From: Panagrolaimus kolymaensis
Lineage: Eukaryota > Nematoda > Chromadorea > Rhabditida > Panagrolaimidae
NCBI GenBank assembly: GCA_028622995.1
Contig: JAJQJQ010000017.1
Span: forward strand, 372,001 to 436,000
Length of the DNA stretch: 64,000 bases
Direction of reading: 5' to 3'
Part shown: piece after piece, positions 11,038 to 22,986 of the stretch
Layout of the letters: each line of letters starts with the position of its first letter
How positions within the stretch are numbered: the stretch's first letter is position 1
Notes under the pieces: model-generated
The model's input: only the letters and a program-made list of their open reading frames with translations
Database searches by the model: none
Told to the model about the DNA's origin: nothing
Program-made: the position numbers and the translations under genes

Positions 11038-12847
11038 TCAACAAGGTACATTTTGAATAATCTTTTGCCCATATTCAAGATTAACATCAGCCATTCCGTG
11101 AAAATTTCGAAGACAAACAGATTCAAGAAGTTTAATATCTTCAGGATATTGAAATTCATCACGAATACTATCCAATGTATCATTCACAGAAGCTTTGATT
11201 AATTTAATGATTGATTCTTCGATGACAGGCCATTCACCACTTTTGTAATCATTGCATTGATTGAATGGATAAATCTTTAACAAATCTGCAAGAACACCGC
11301 TGAAAATAAAGAAATTTATAAAAACAAATGAAAGGAAAAAAGAGTCACCTAAAAAGTCGAATTCCATTTACTTTAAACTCATCCACAGCATCGATAAGAT
11401 GATGAATAATTTTTAAGGATTCTGCAATACTAAAAATGGTGCCATAGCTTTTTGCAGGATCACGTTGTCCAATATGACAATAACCTAAAAACGTCCATTA
11501 CACGATTTTTAATAATATGTAACATTAGCAAATGGGTAAACATACCATATCTCGTTTTCAGAGTTTCACCATTGCTGCAAGAAGACCAATTTGACCATGA
11601 AACAAAGATTTTCAAATTTGTTTGTTTTGCAATGAGCTTATCATCTTCCCCTTGTGAAACATCGATGAGACGATCCAATGGAGGTTGAGAACTTTCATAG
11701 AAATTATCGACGCTACAATAACCTTCAGGTTCACCATCAACAAAACCTGGACAAATATTATTTGTTTTCGGTAAAATTGCGGGTAAAAAATGAAATTGAT
11801 GAAATTCATCCAGGTTTCGAAACATTAATTTTGGTTGGGCTCCAGATAAACATTGTCCTACTGAAACATGGATTTATAATAAATTTGTGAAAAAAATGTA
11901 AATAATAAACTTACGATGAAGTTTCCATTTATGCATTGTAAAAAGTGGAGTAATTGGAATCAATAAATAAGCAAAGTTGATGGAGTTTTTACTTTCACTA
12001 TCAAAACATCGATATAAACCATAGGAATCGGCATGAGGCTGAAAAGTATTTAAATGTTATTAAAAATGTTACATATTATTACCGTTTTCAAACAAAACGA
12101 AAAAAATAGTATTGAGGATAACAAACTTACATGAAGAATAATCAACTTTCCATCACGTTGAAAGAATTGAGTTCTTGGACGATAAACTTGCCGATGAATA
12201 TTTTCAGATTTTTGTGGCATTGAAGGAGGAAATGCTTGAGGATCAACCAAATTATCAGCAAATGTTTGAGTTATAATTTCCCATTTATTTGTTTTAAGCG
12301 AATCCTAAAATTTATAAATAAAACAATCAATAAAAAAAGGGAAAAGAAAATTTACAGATAATTTAAGAACATAATGTGAGACATCCTCTCTTAACACAGC
12401 CCAATGTTTTACCAAACTGTTATACAGATGAGATCGATGACATACTTTACATTCTAAATCCACACGTTTTCCGGGCCAAAAATATATTGGTTGAATCTGA
12501 AAGTTAAAGTTTATTTATTATATGAAAGCAATGAAAAGGCAGCCATAAAACTTACAATCGGTTTTATTGGTTTTTCACATTTTTGATTATAAATTGATTT
12601 AGAAAAAATACTTTGAACATAAATTTTCTGTGTTGGATCTAAAGCTGATAAAGGATCGGAAGTTGTATCATAAGGAGCGAGATCAGGAATTGGTAAAGCA
12701 GCAAGCTGAAGAAAAATAAGATATTAGAAAAGAGAAAGAAGAAGAAAGGAAATTCACTTGATCTTTGCTAAGAGTGGAGCTTTTGCCATAATCATTACAA
12801 TTTGAAAGCTTGAATAAAAAAGGCAGCAATAATAAAATGAACCGCAT
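11038..12847 (-). CDS. Secreted protein with Ig-like and TSP1-like regions
   Basis: Exons 12847-12758, 12705-12556, 12496-12356, 12304-12131, 12038-11915, 11860-11546, 11484-11349 and 11299-11038 give 463 aa. Residues 1-17 (MRFILLLLPFLFKLSNC) are a signal peptide. An Ig-like core can be traced from VDLECKVC and KHWAVL to HADSYGLYRC, the D-x-G-x-Y-x-C strand-F motif. Further on, VSWSNWSSCSNGE...RYGYC is a thrombospondin type-1-like motif (W-x-x-W-x-x-C-S...R-x-G-x-C). The C-terminal ~90 residues are helical and end in Cys. No membrane segment is visible after the signal, so it is likely extracellular. The order recalls FAM187-type Ig proteins of metazoans, but I am not sure. Ligand unknown. 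Confidence 0.75.
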
Positions 12848-15800
12848 TTTTGAAGTTGTATGATGTGACAAAATGTTTGCTTGATTTAAAAGCTTTTCTT
12901 TAATTTTCTTATGCAAATTTTTTATTTTCCGCAGTTTTTTTTGTCCAGCAGTTTTTTTATTCGCTATTTAGATGCCCCAAAAATTTCGAATATATTATAA
13001 ATTTATTTTTCAACAAAAAAAATTAACAATTTTTAAAATTTTTCTTCAAACAGAATTTAATTTTGTTTATATGGATGATTTATTAATATATAAATTTATT
13101 TTAAAATAAAATTTAGAGAAAATGAATGCATCCATCTTTTTTGTTTGTTTGTTTTACATGCATTAGTTTTTTTTGCCAAATCAGTAGAATGCGCTTTAAA
13201 TCATTTAAACGATGGTTGGTATTATATTTGGCATTTATCAGCAAAGAAAAAATGAATCAAGACTCTTTTTTTCTTCTTCAATGTTGTTGTTTCTGCGTTT
13301 TCTCATCGTTCATTGCTTTTACTGACATTTACGACCCTTTTCTCCGTTTTCCTTTTTTTTTTGAAAAGGGGCGAAGAAAAAGAAAAGCTTGAAACCCAAA
13401 AAACCTATGTATGATTGGTGTTGCCTTTCTTTGTTATGATAAATAATATTTTTTTCCCGTATTACAAAAACGTCTTTTTCCCAATAAAAAATATGAATCG
13501 GAAAAGAATGAATAAAATGAATCGAACAAAAGCAAAAAAATAGAGTTAATTTGTTTAGGTTTTCTTTCGATGTTTATAATTTTAGGCATCATCATAATCA
13601 AAAAGCATCGTTTATTCAATTTATTATTGTTATATGTTAATTCAGAGAGAAAAGAGAAAAAGCATAAATGAAACCTTTGCGCAACATTTTCTCAACATTC
13701 TTTCTTCGTAAATTTGAGTATTTTTACTTTTGTTTTTCACAACTTTGATTTTTTTTTAATTATCACCATTATAGTCTTAAGTATGATTAAAAGTAAATCA
13801 TTTTTTTGCTGACTTTTTGCACGTATTTTAACCTTTTCCAAACAAAAAAAGAAACAAAGAACAAAGCCATTTCAATTCACAAATCTATCAAAGCTCTGAA
13901 AAATTTCTTTGACATTTGCATGCATTTTTAAGTTATTTTCTTTCTATCCGTTAAAAGCAGGCGAACTTACTTTTTTGTTTCTATCCTTTTTTAGCTTCTC
14001 TTGTTAACCTTACACTTTTTAATGATAACTTTTTTTTGCCAAACGAAATATTTTTTTATTGCCACCTTCCGTGTTCATTTTTTCTCTCTCTCCTTCCTAT
14101 GCTTGCTACTGACTTTCTCTTAATGCTTTTATTACACCCCTTCTTCTTCCTTCCAACTAACTGATAAGCATCAATATATGTATATCACACGCTTACAACA
14201 CATAGACTTTTTCTCTTCTCTCGCTCGACGGCTTATTTTTTTTTTCAACCACAATAACTGTTTTTATGCTGCATTTTTTATTTTCTCTATCAAAAATACA
14301 ACGACAACATCATGTTCTAAAAAAGCTATCGATGTTGCTTGGTAGTATTATTTTTGTTTGTTGTTGCATCGTGGATTCACACTTTTTTTTTTCAAAAAGG
14401 GAAAAACTATTCAAACCAGCTGTTGCGCATTTTCATTTTTGACAATTTTTAAAAATGATTAATTTAAAATCTTTTTACATACATTGACTTTTTTGGACTG
14501 TTTATTGACAGATGTGATCATAAGTTTATAGAGAAAAAAAAGTTGACGTTTGATAGTTAGGAAGTCACTTGAAGGATGTGGGTATGATAAAGACTGTCTC
14601 GAAATCAATATAAGCGACTCTTTTTTTTGTTGCCATCTTTATTTTATAATCTTTTATTGATCAGGAAGCTTTTAATTTTAATAAAACGTATAATTTTTTT
14701 TTCAATTTTTCTCTGCCACAATAAACCACCAAACATTTGACATTTGTGATGTAACAATTCCCTATCCGCAGATATGAGATTAATGCCACCTTCGATGAGT
14801 AAAATTAGATTTATCGTTGATAAGCGTGTTCATATGTTTTTTAGTTGAATGGGTCAAAAATGAACGGTTTTTTCTTTCTTTCTTCTATTCAATATCTTGC
14901 GATAACGTTTATCGTTTTTGGCGTTTCTCTCTTGTGTATGTATTGATTATTAGCGAGCATATTTTTTATGATTATTTAAAAATGATGAACACCGTGGTTT
15001 TTTGTGAGCAGAATGACCACCACCGCATTAGCGATTATCGCTTTTTTTTAAATATTTTTTATACACTCAAAAACAAATTGTTATGCTAATCGGTCTAAAA
15101 TAAAAATAAGAAGAAGAGGGCTCACTATGTTTTTTTATTGAGCGCACATTTTACTTTGATTTTATTTATTTTTTTGAATGACATAATGTTTTATTTTTGT
15201 AACTAAAGCTTTTTGATTTGTTGGTATTCGGCGTTTTCTTATTATCTTTCAGTTTATATTTATTCATTCATAGTTGCATAAATTGCTATTGCTTTGTAAT
15301 CTTTGTTTATGGCTTCAAGTTTCAAACCAAGGTAATTATTTTAATTTTATACTGAGAGACCACCAAATTCCTGCGCATTAAAAGCCCTATTTGTAAACTC
15401 AAAAACTAAATTGCTTTAATTTTTTAGCTCTTACCATTCACGACAAACTTTACCATATTTCTATTTATCATTTTATATTAAAAACGATATCTTAGAATTT
15501 TCTCACCACCTCACATATTTTTAATTTTAAAATCCCCTTAAAGCTTTCTTCATCCCGATAGAATAATAAAAACAATTATTTGTAAATGTTTATTTTAAAT
15601 CACCCCTAAAACTGTCACATCATTTCATTGTTCACCTTACTTTTCCAATATTGACCACCACCATTTTTAAGTATCCCATTTTCAATTAAAATTTTAAGAG
15701 TTGTTTCTTATTTGCAAATTAACAACTTTTTTTCATTGAATGACTTTTGTCTTTATTCGATTTCTCTCATTTAAAAATAATTTAAGCGACAACTTTTTCC

Positions 15801-16683
15801 CTTTCTTCTCTTTATCGATGAAAGAGAGAAATGGTAATATTTTATCTCACTGTCATTAAAATTGCTGCTACTTTGAAAAAATCCTCAAAATATGCCTTTG
15901 CATTTTTCTCTTTTGTCTTCAGCTTTTTGATTATCGAAATTGAAGAAGAGACGACACACGACATTCAAAGGAAAAAACTTTTTTGCTATATTAAAAGAAT
16001 TATTTTTTTTTTCAAAATAATTTATACCTTTAAAAAAGTTGGTTAATTTTTGTTCAGCGGCACTCATCTTTTTTTTTCGAGTTTAAAAAAAAGGCGGAGT
16101 CCGAGGGTCAGGAAGAAAAACGTTGATGATCTTCTTTTTTTTTTTTTGCTTGACAAAAAAAAACCAAACAATACTTTGCCGACATTTTTTGTTGTTGTGG
16201 ATGGCTTGAAAAAAAGAGAAGCACATTTTGGCACCCTCGATAGATAGACAGCCGGCTCCGCGCATTCCTTTTCTTTCTTTCGCTTTTCCTCGATTGTGTT
16301 GTATTTGGGTTTTTTTGTGAAAGCGTCAAGCTGCTGCCACTGCTTTATCGTGGCCTTTGCTAGTTTAGAGTTGTTTTTCACTTGCTTTTTTTGCATGAAA
16401 AAAGGTTTGGTCGAAGAAGAGTTTATTTTTTGAGTAATTTTTGGGTTTGAAAAAAAAAACAAAGCTTTGATTAAACTAACAACTTTATTAAATTTTGTTT
16501 GTTTTCTTCTTCTTTAAGTTTAGAACCCAAAGAAAGAATGTGTTCGAAATTCGCCCATTTTATTACATACATTTTTATCCAATTTGATAGTAATTATTTC
16601 TTAAATCTTATCGTGTAAAATTTGTTTTATTTTTTTTCGTAAAATAAATTCTAAAAAGCTTTTTAGATTTTTAAACTCAAACA
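12848..16683. other. Large gene-free interval between divergent genes
   Basis: About 3.8 kb of AT-rich sequence with long pyrimidine and purine tracts. The reading frames here (for example 13126-13392, 14817-15089 and 15831-16046) are Phe/Lys-biased and have no recognisable domain. A small GC-richer patch at about 16095-16265 may be promoter-proximal to the Frizzled gene. It presumably holds the regulatory DNA of the Ig/TSP1 gene (left) and Frizzled (right). Confidence 0.55.
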
Positions 16684-19600
16684 ATGCTTTCCCATTTGTT
16701 TTTTGAAATTTTATTTTTTACAAATTTTTCTTTTATTTTATCCCAAATCAGTTCAAATTCTTTTGATGTCAATACCAGATTTCATCGAAATCAATCAAAA
16801 TGTGTTAAAATTAATGTAAAACAATGTTTAGAAATTGGTTATAATGAAACAAGGTTTGTTTTGTTTTATTTTTCTTGCAAAAATGGGTTTTTCACTTTAA
16901 AGCAAATGTTATCGTAACTTTAACCTTTTTTTTCCTCGCAACCTTTATTGTTCTTTTCTTTACCATTTTTTTTCTTTCTTTTCTAAAAAAAGGGTGATGA
17001 TGACAAGCACACGATGATGATATTTGGACATATTATTTGTTGTCGGCATTATTTATATATTTTTTATATATAAAAAAAAGCAATTGAATGAGGCCCATTT
17101 ACAATGACATTTAATGGACTTGCTTATGTTAGTGTTTCAATGACCCTTTTTCTTTCTCACAAAGTCAGTTAAACATCATCGTTAAATCAATGGATTGAAT
17201 GAAAAAAAAGAAAGCGAAACACAAATCTCTTTTGGTTATCTTTTTTTCTTTTTCCATTTTTTGATTTGTTATTGTCTTTGACAAAAGAAATTAATGGATT
17301 TTTTTATTTCTGTGGTTAAGGAAAACGATAGCTTTTTTTTGTTGCGGTAAAATAATGGCAAATTTCTTTTCCATTTTATTTTGAAGAGAAATAAATGAGT
17401 AGCCATTTAATATATTTCAATAAAATCCTTTTTTTATTTGACAAATGGGATAATTGAATATGAATATTGTTGCGATCTTTATCTATTTTGGAAAGAAGAG
17501 AATATACTGTTGAAATAAATTTAGAAAAGATAAAGAGATGAGCATATTATCCAAAAAAATTATTTCGGCTTATAATTTATATGCACCAACCAAATTTGGA
17601 AGAAAAATATAATAATAATAAATAATTTTTGGAAAACTCAGGAAATATTCTATATTTATTTTTTTATTTTTTTTGGATGGAAAAACTTCATTATTTTTTT
17701 TTTACTTTTAAAAATTTAACTCAATTTTTACTTTATCTCCATTTTTTGGAGAATAGGAACATTGTTTGAAAGTGTTGAATATATTGGGCTTTTTTACTTT
17801 GTCTCTTTTTTTAAAGCCTAAAATACTTCCTATCTTTTTTTGTGTAAAAACTTTAGCCTTTTGGGATTTGCAAGTTTCGACAACACAAATGCAATGAATA
17901 AAAAAAATAACAAAAGAGACAAAAAACAATAGTGTTCGTTTTACAAAGTTTCTTTTGTTCAAAGTTAAAGCTTTTAGACGCGAAAAAGAGATAAAGCATG
18001 GATTTATGAAAGCGACATACTAAAATGTCGGGAAAGTATTAACTTTCAATCACCGTTTTAATTAAAGTTTCAAGCGACTGGAGTAATCTTTATTACAAAA
18101 AAAATGTATGACCGGGGCTACCAAGTTTTTTATTTTCAACAAAGATATGCTTTTACGTAAAACATCTAGCCTCTACTTTTTTGGGCCTTTTCACAATCAC
18201 ATTTATTCTTACAGTCTCTTTTAAAAATCTGTTTTTTTAAGAAGCAAATTGTTGAGTTATTAATTATTCTCAAGAGAAGCTCACATTTTTCATTGTCTCA
18301 ATATTTCTTTTCTTCTTTTGAATTTTTTTAAACAGAAAAAAATAAATAGTCGCTACTAATCACTTTCAACTCTTTTTTGTGCTAAATTTTAGCCGCTTTT
18401 ACTTTTTTTTAAGAGAGAAAGAAAGAGTTGCTTATTCAATGACCCGACAAAAGCAGAAACAATATTTATTTCTCCATTTTTTTCGTTTTGTTTTTCAGTT
18501 AAAAACACAAAAATCTCGACCCTTTTTTCTTGCAAGTCCGTCAATGAAAAAAATAGGGAAGCTGCTGATTAATGAGAAAGCGGCATCCTTCAAAGTCGTG
18601 TTTCTTCGATGAGACTATTTTTCACAAAAACGCCATAACAGACTCTCTAGCCTCACACACAATCACGGAATGGCTTGGAATTTAGAGTAAAGCTTCTATG
18701 TAAAATATTGAGAGAGTTAGAGATAGTTGGTGGAATGGCAAAGCCTAAAAAATAGTCATATCTTTTGTTAAAAATACTTTGAACAAAAAAAATAAATATT
18801 CGCTTAAAATCCTGATGACTTTTTGATACCCTTTTTTTACGATCACGTAAAGAAAAATTAATGACAGTTGGTGAATAGTTTCTATGAGATATGGGGAAAA
18901 AATATGGTTTGAAAAATCTGAAAAAAAGGATAGGGATATTCAAAACTACAGTAAAAAGAACAAAAAAATTTCTCAATTATTTTTTAATTTTATTCATCAA
19001 AAAAATGATACACTTATAATAAGAAAAGTCTGCAAATCAAAGATTTGAAAGTTTTAATGCCATCCAAAAACTTTGAATAAAAATTTTTTGCTCTTATAAT
19101 CTTGCTCACTTTTTTTGGGGTTAAGCCGGATAGAATATTTTCCTTGTTCTTATTTTAGGTTGCACTTCTTATATGTTGCAATATGTCTTTGAAAAAATAT
19201 ATTATAAACTGCCCATTTTTATGTTAGTTTCTTTATCATTCTTTTTTTTTCTTCACCAAGTTGCAATATCTGACTTTGCGCAGAGAAAATAAATGATGGA
19301 GTACTCTTTTGTGACAAATCGAAAAATAGCGCGCCATTTGAAGAAAATGAAGAAAAATAAGGAACAATATTATTTTGAATCAATGTTTTTGGGACTAAAC
19401 AAAGAAAAAAGGGTTGTAAATTATTCGAAAAAGCAAACAGAGATCGAATATGACAATGAGATTATTGACAGTTTTTTAGAAGAAGAAAAAGGGGTATTTG
19501 TAAAAAAAAAAATGGAAATACATGGGCCAAAACGAATCTTTGAATATTATAATGCACTACAGTAATTCTCATCCAAAACTTATTTTTAGGTTTCCTAATT

Positions 19601-21414
19601 TTGCTGGCGATGAAACGGCCATTGCTGCTTCAGAAGCTATTGGTGGATTTGATCCTCTTATTGGCACAACATGTTCATCTGAACTTAGCTTTTTTCTTTG
19701 CTCGGTTTATTTTCCAATGTGCTCTGATAAGCTTCCTAAACCGCTTGGACCCTGTCGACTTTTATGTCTTCGAGTTCATAAAGCTTGTTCGCCTCTATTG
19801 AAAGAATTTAATTATAAATGGCCAGCAGTTCTTGATTGCGATAAATTTCCAGCTGAAAATTCTCCAAATAATTTATGTATGGATAAACCTGGAAATTCCA
19901 ATGCTCCAAACGATGATGAAATTGAAGAAAATTCAAGCGATAATAATATCGATAACGATATTGAAGAGCGGGCAACGGATGTTTCAACTTTTTATTATGC
20001 TGATGAAAAAGGAGCCATGAGTGTAAGCAATTTTCTTGTGCGTGTCAATGCCATTAAAAACTGGCCAATTTTAGAAGCATCATAATGGAAAATGTGAAAT
20101 CCATGATTGGATTTATGTTAATCGAACAACTACTTGTGTGCCTCAATGTTCAACAAATCTTGATTTTATACCCGTGAGAGGCTTCTTAAAATCTTTAGGC
20201 TCCGCTAAATGTTTATCATTTTAAGGCTGAAATCTCTGCAGCTCGATCAACTTTGGTTGTTGGATCGATGATTTCTGTTTGTGTTACAACAATTTGCCTT
20301 ATCGCGGCTTGTATTCGCGGAAGCCCATTCACGGCTCGACGACCCATTGATCGTTCGCTATTTTTCTGTACCCTTTGCTTTGCTATTTCTGGTGGACTTT
20401 ATGCTATGAGTTTGTTGCTTCGAGAAAAAGTAAATTTCCTTAAAATTCTAATAAGCTGCTTCAATGAAAGTTTTTAAGATCGCTTGCACCGAATATAATG
20501 ATCATCTTCTTTATGCCGTTCATGGACTTCCAAATACTTCATGCACTTTTATTGCTACACTTTTATATTATTTTGGAACTGCGGGTAGATTATGGTGGTT
20601 AATGATTTGTGTGGCATGGAGATGGAGTATGAGAGAGCATTCATTTGCTGAAATGGTGAGCTTTTTGTGTTCAATTTTGTAAATGGCTTAACTCTGTTTG
20701 TAAATTTAGGAGAAATTCATTTTTCGAGCTCATATAATTTCATGGGCTTTACCATTATTTCTTGTGATGATGGCACTCATGGCTCAAGCCGTATATCCAG
20801 AATTTATTTCTGGCGTTTGTTTAATTGGAATTTCATCCCAAAATCAACATCAAATTTTTAATGTTGCTAGAGAATTTTTGATTATGGTTGCTTCATGCGT
20901 TGGTTGCTCGTGCGGTTGTTTTTCAAGTCGACCCAGTTCCAGCTTTTCCAATAATATTGTTCCATCAGCTGGCATCATCGGTCTTTTCTATCCTATTGCT
21001 GCAGCATTTTTATTAATAGGTTCCATTCAAAACCAATATCATCCTCTTCTTGGTGGATGGACGCCTCTCGCGGGATTCCAATTACTAGCAGATCCAGCTT
21101 TGGGAACTTTAATTGGGGTTACATATTTTGTTTACATCCTTTATGCTTGTTATCAACACGGGCCAGTTTCACCAGGGCTTCTTGAAAAGCAAGGATATCT
21201 TCATGCTGCAACTAATATATCCCATCAATTACCTGGCACCACGACTTCTTGTGTGACCGTAACTCCTGCAAGCGTCTATCAACAAGTTACAGCACATCCA
21301 AATGCCCCTGGAAGTACTTATTACACCTCATCTGTTATCCCCGGGATTATGACAGCATCCACTTCGCCTCCTGCTATTCCACAAGTTCCAATTCCTCCTG
21401 TGCCATCATTGTAA
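16684..21414 (+). CDS. Frizzled-family Wnt receptor with diverged C-terminal half
   Basis: Exons 16684-16853, 19590-20022, 20075-20173, 20226-20429, 20479-20655 and 20710-21414 give 595 aa. There is a signal peptide at 1-21. The cysteine-rich domain has all ten Cys: KCVK, QCLEIGYNETR, TTC, FLC, FPMC, GPC, LLC, KAC, LDCD and NLC. An acidic linker precedes the seven membrane segments. Segments 3-5 match Frizzled well (LLYYFGTAGRLWWLM, then ISGVCLIG). Segments 6-7 are poorly conserved, and the Lys-Thr-x-x-x-Trp Dishevelled-binding motif expected after TM7 is not visible; the tail is Pro/Thr-rich. The first intron is 2.7 kb while the others are 49-54 bp. Which C. elegans Frizzled it matches is not resolved. 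Confidence 0.9.
16854..19589 (+). other. Long first intron of the Frizzled gene
   Basis: GTTTGT at 16854 to TTTTTAG at 19589, about 2.7 kb, splitting codon Arg of YNETR/FPN in the cysteine-rich domain. The exceptional length compared with ~50-bp introns elsewhere suggests regulatory content. The 90-codon frame at 19293-19565 inside it has no recognisable features. Confidence 0.7.
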
Positions 21415-21478
21415 ACAAAATAAAATTGATTTGTAAATATTTGTTATTGATTTTTAAAAAAACTGCCCAAAAACGTAT

Positions 21479-21653
21479 CGCACTCACAGAAAAAACGTCC
21501 CGAAAATGTCTTTTTTTGGACAGCCGCCAAGAAGATTGTCCAAATTTTTGGACGAAATTTTTTTTTTGCCCGCTCAAACGTCCAAAATTTGGACAATCTT
21601 CTTGGCGGCTGTCCAAAAAAAGACATTTTCGGGACGTTTTTTCTGTGAGTGCG
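21479..21653. repeat. 175-bp near-perfect inverted repeat (foldback/MITE-like)
   Basis: Arms 21479-21554 and 21579-21653 are reverse complements over about 75 bp with a single one-base indel, around a 24-bp loop. The ends read CACTCACAG...CTGTGAGTG and are flanked by CG on both sides, which could be a 2-bp target duplication or part of the arms. It lies between the poly(A) signal of Frizzled (AATAAA, 21419-21424) and the end of the converging gene at 21760. Confidence 0.9.
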
Positions 21654-21759
21654 CGGTTTCTTCATACCTCTGAGATTAAAAAAAAAGTTTATTATAAAAA
21701 ATTATAATTACAAAATATGTTTTTTTACAAGCAAATGATAAATAAATACACAGACAAAT

Positions 21760-22399
21760 TTAACCGTGGAAAGTATTGACGTGAGTTCCAATAACTGTGC
21801 TTCGAGCACCACCAACACCTGTTCCACCAATGGTGGTAACGCGATTACTGGTAAGTCCATGAGGTCCAACAGATGAAACGTGATGGTTGTTGACATGTGT
21901 GGTACCAGCTAGGCCGACTGTATTATGATGGCTGTTACCAACAGTAGTAACACGTGATCCGCCAATACCAGTTCCACCTATGGTTGTAAGTCTATTACTC
22001 GTAAGTCCGTTAGGCCCAACTGATGAAATGTGATGGTTGTTGACATGATTGGTACCAGCAAGGCCAACTGTATTATGATGACTGTTACCATAAGTAGTAA
22101 CACGTGGACCACCGACAGAAGTAACGTGGCCATTATTGAAAGTGGTTACACGAGGACTACCCAAAGTTGAAATGGTGCCATGAGTTGAGCCGAACGTGGT
22201 GACAGCCCGTTTGAAGCGGAAACCAGCGCTGAAATGAATTTTGTTTTAAATAAACACCAACAAAAGTAATGAATCCGACAAGTCCGCGAGGATTGGCATA
22301 ATTCAGAAAAGATAAAAAAAATCGAATCAAATAAACTTACATTTCAGCAGCAGAAAGAGAGATAAGGCAAAGAATTAAAGAACAAATAACAACCTTCAT
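21760..22399 (-). CDS. Small secreted repeat protein, His/Thr/Val/Gly-rich
   Basis: Exons 22399-22341 and 22228-21760 give 175 aa. Residues 1-18 are a signal peptide (MKVVICSLILCLISLSAA). The intron falls right after it, followed by FRFKR, a furin-type site. The mature part carries two tandem 50-aa repeats containing GNSHHNTVGLAGT, HVNNHH, SSVGP and GLTSNR-TTIGGTG. There are no cysteines in the repeats. I do not recognise a family. The layout suggests a secreted pro-protein, perhaps structural or peptide-releasing. It converges on Frizzled. Confidence 0.78.
21808..22107 (-). repeat. Two tandem 150-bp coding repeats
   Basis: Repeat 1 spans 22107-21958 and repeat 2 spans 21957-21808. Each encodes 50 residues, and the copies differ at only a few positions (for example T/N in AGTxHVNN and V/I in HHxSSVGP). 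This points to a recent or homogenised duplication inside the gene. Confidence 0.85.
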
Positions 22400-22455
22400 T
22401 TTTTGATCCAAATTTGATTTCAAATGAATGATATTTTCTCATCAATTTTTGGAAC

Positions 22456-22463
22456 TATTTATA
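22456..22463 (-). promoter_or_regulatory. TATA box of the His/Thr-rich secreted gene
   Basis: Minus-strand TATAAATA lies 57 bp upstream of the ATG at 22399. Confidence 0.55.
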
Positions 22464-22986
22464 CTTATCCCGATTGATCTCATCCTCAGCATGACTCCGC
22501 CTTTCCCTTAAAAATTGGCATTGTTGTGTGTGCTTTTTTATGAGACAACACAAACCCCATAATTATCAATGACCTAGCTTTAGTTCAATCGAAATGCCGT
22601 GCTTCTATTTGCCATATATGTATTTTAATGTCTGGAGTTTTCTTTAGAACAAAAAAATTAAACCTTAAAATAATGCAAGTTGTCTTTTTTATTTTTCTCA
22701 ATGAGTATAAATCGGCATAGTACAAATGCCTTTTAAAGACAAAGATCTTTGTTTACCGAAGCTTTGACTTTTTATACATAAGAAATGAATTTCCCATTGT
22801 AAACTTATGCATTTTTCGACCGTACTTTTTTGTTTCAAATACCTCTCTTCTTTTTTTAGAAGCATTTGCTTATAGTATTCATTTTTAATTTCCCTGTGAA
22901 TTAAAATATTACATAAATTTTCGATTAATGTTTATTTTTAACTTCATATAAATAAAATTGTCAAAAAATATAGGAAAAGTTATTTT
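22464..22986. other. Intergenic, no gene seen
   Basis: AT-rich spacer between two minus-strand secreted-protein genes. No coding or RNA signal is seen. Confidence 0.55.

Noticed and set aside
16064..16462. A 132-codon minus-strand frame upstream of Frizzled
   Set aside because: Lys/Ser/Phe-biased with poly-Lys runs, no homology seen and many overlapping frames; treated as promoter-proximal sequence.
12848..16683. Possible hidden gene in the 3.8-kb gap
   Set aside because: I looked for signal peptides, splice-linked frames and conserved motifs on both strands and found only biased Phe/Lys frames.
19293..19565. A 90-codon open frame inside the Frizzled intron
   Set aside because: Lys/Glu/Phe-biased, no domain or signal peptide, no splice partners; fits a chance frame in AT-rich DNA.
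21249..21707. A 152-codon frame running through the Frizzled tail and palindrome
   Set aside because: It is out of frame with Frizzled; the palindrome simply lacks stops in several frames.
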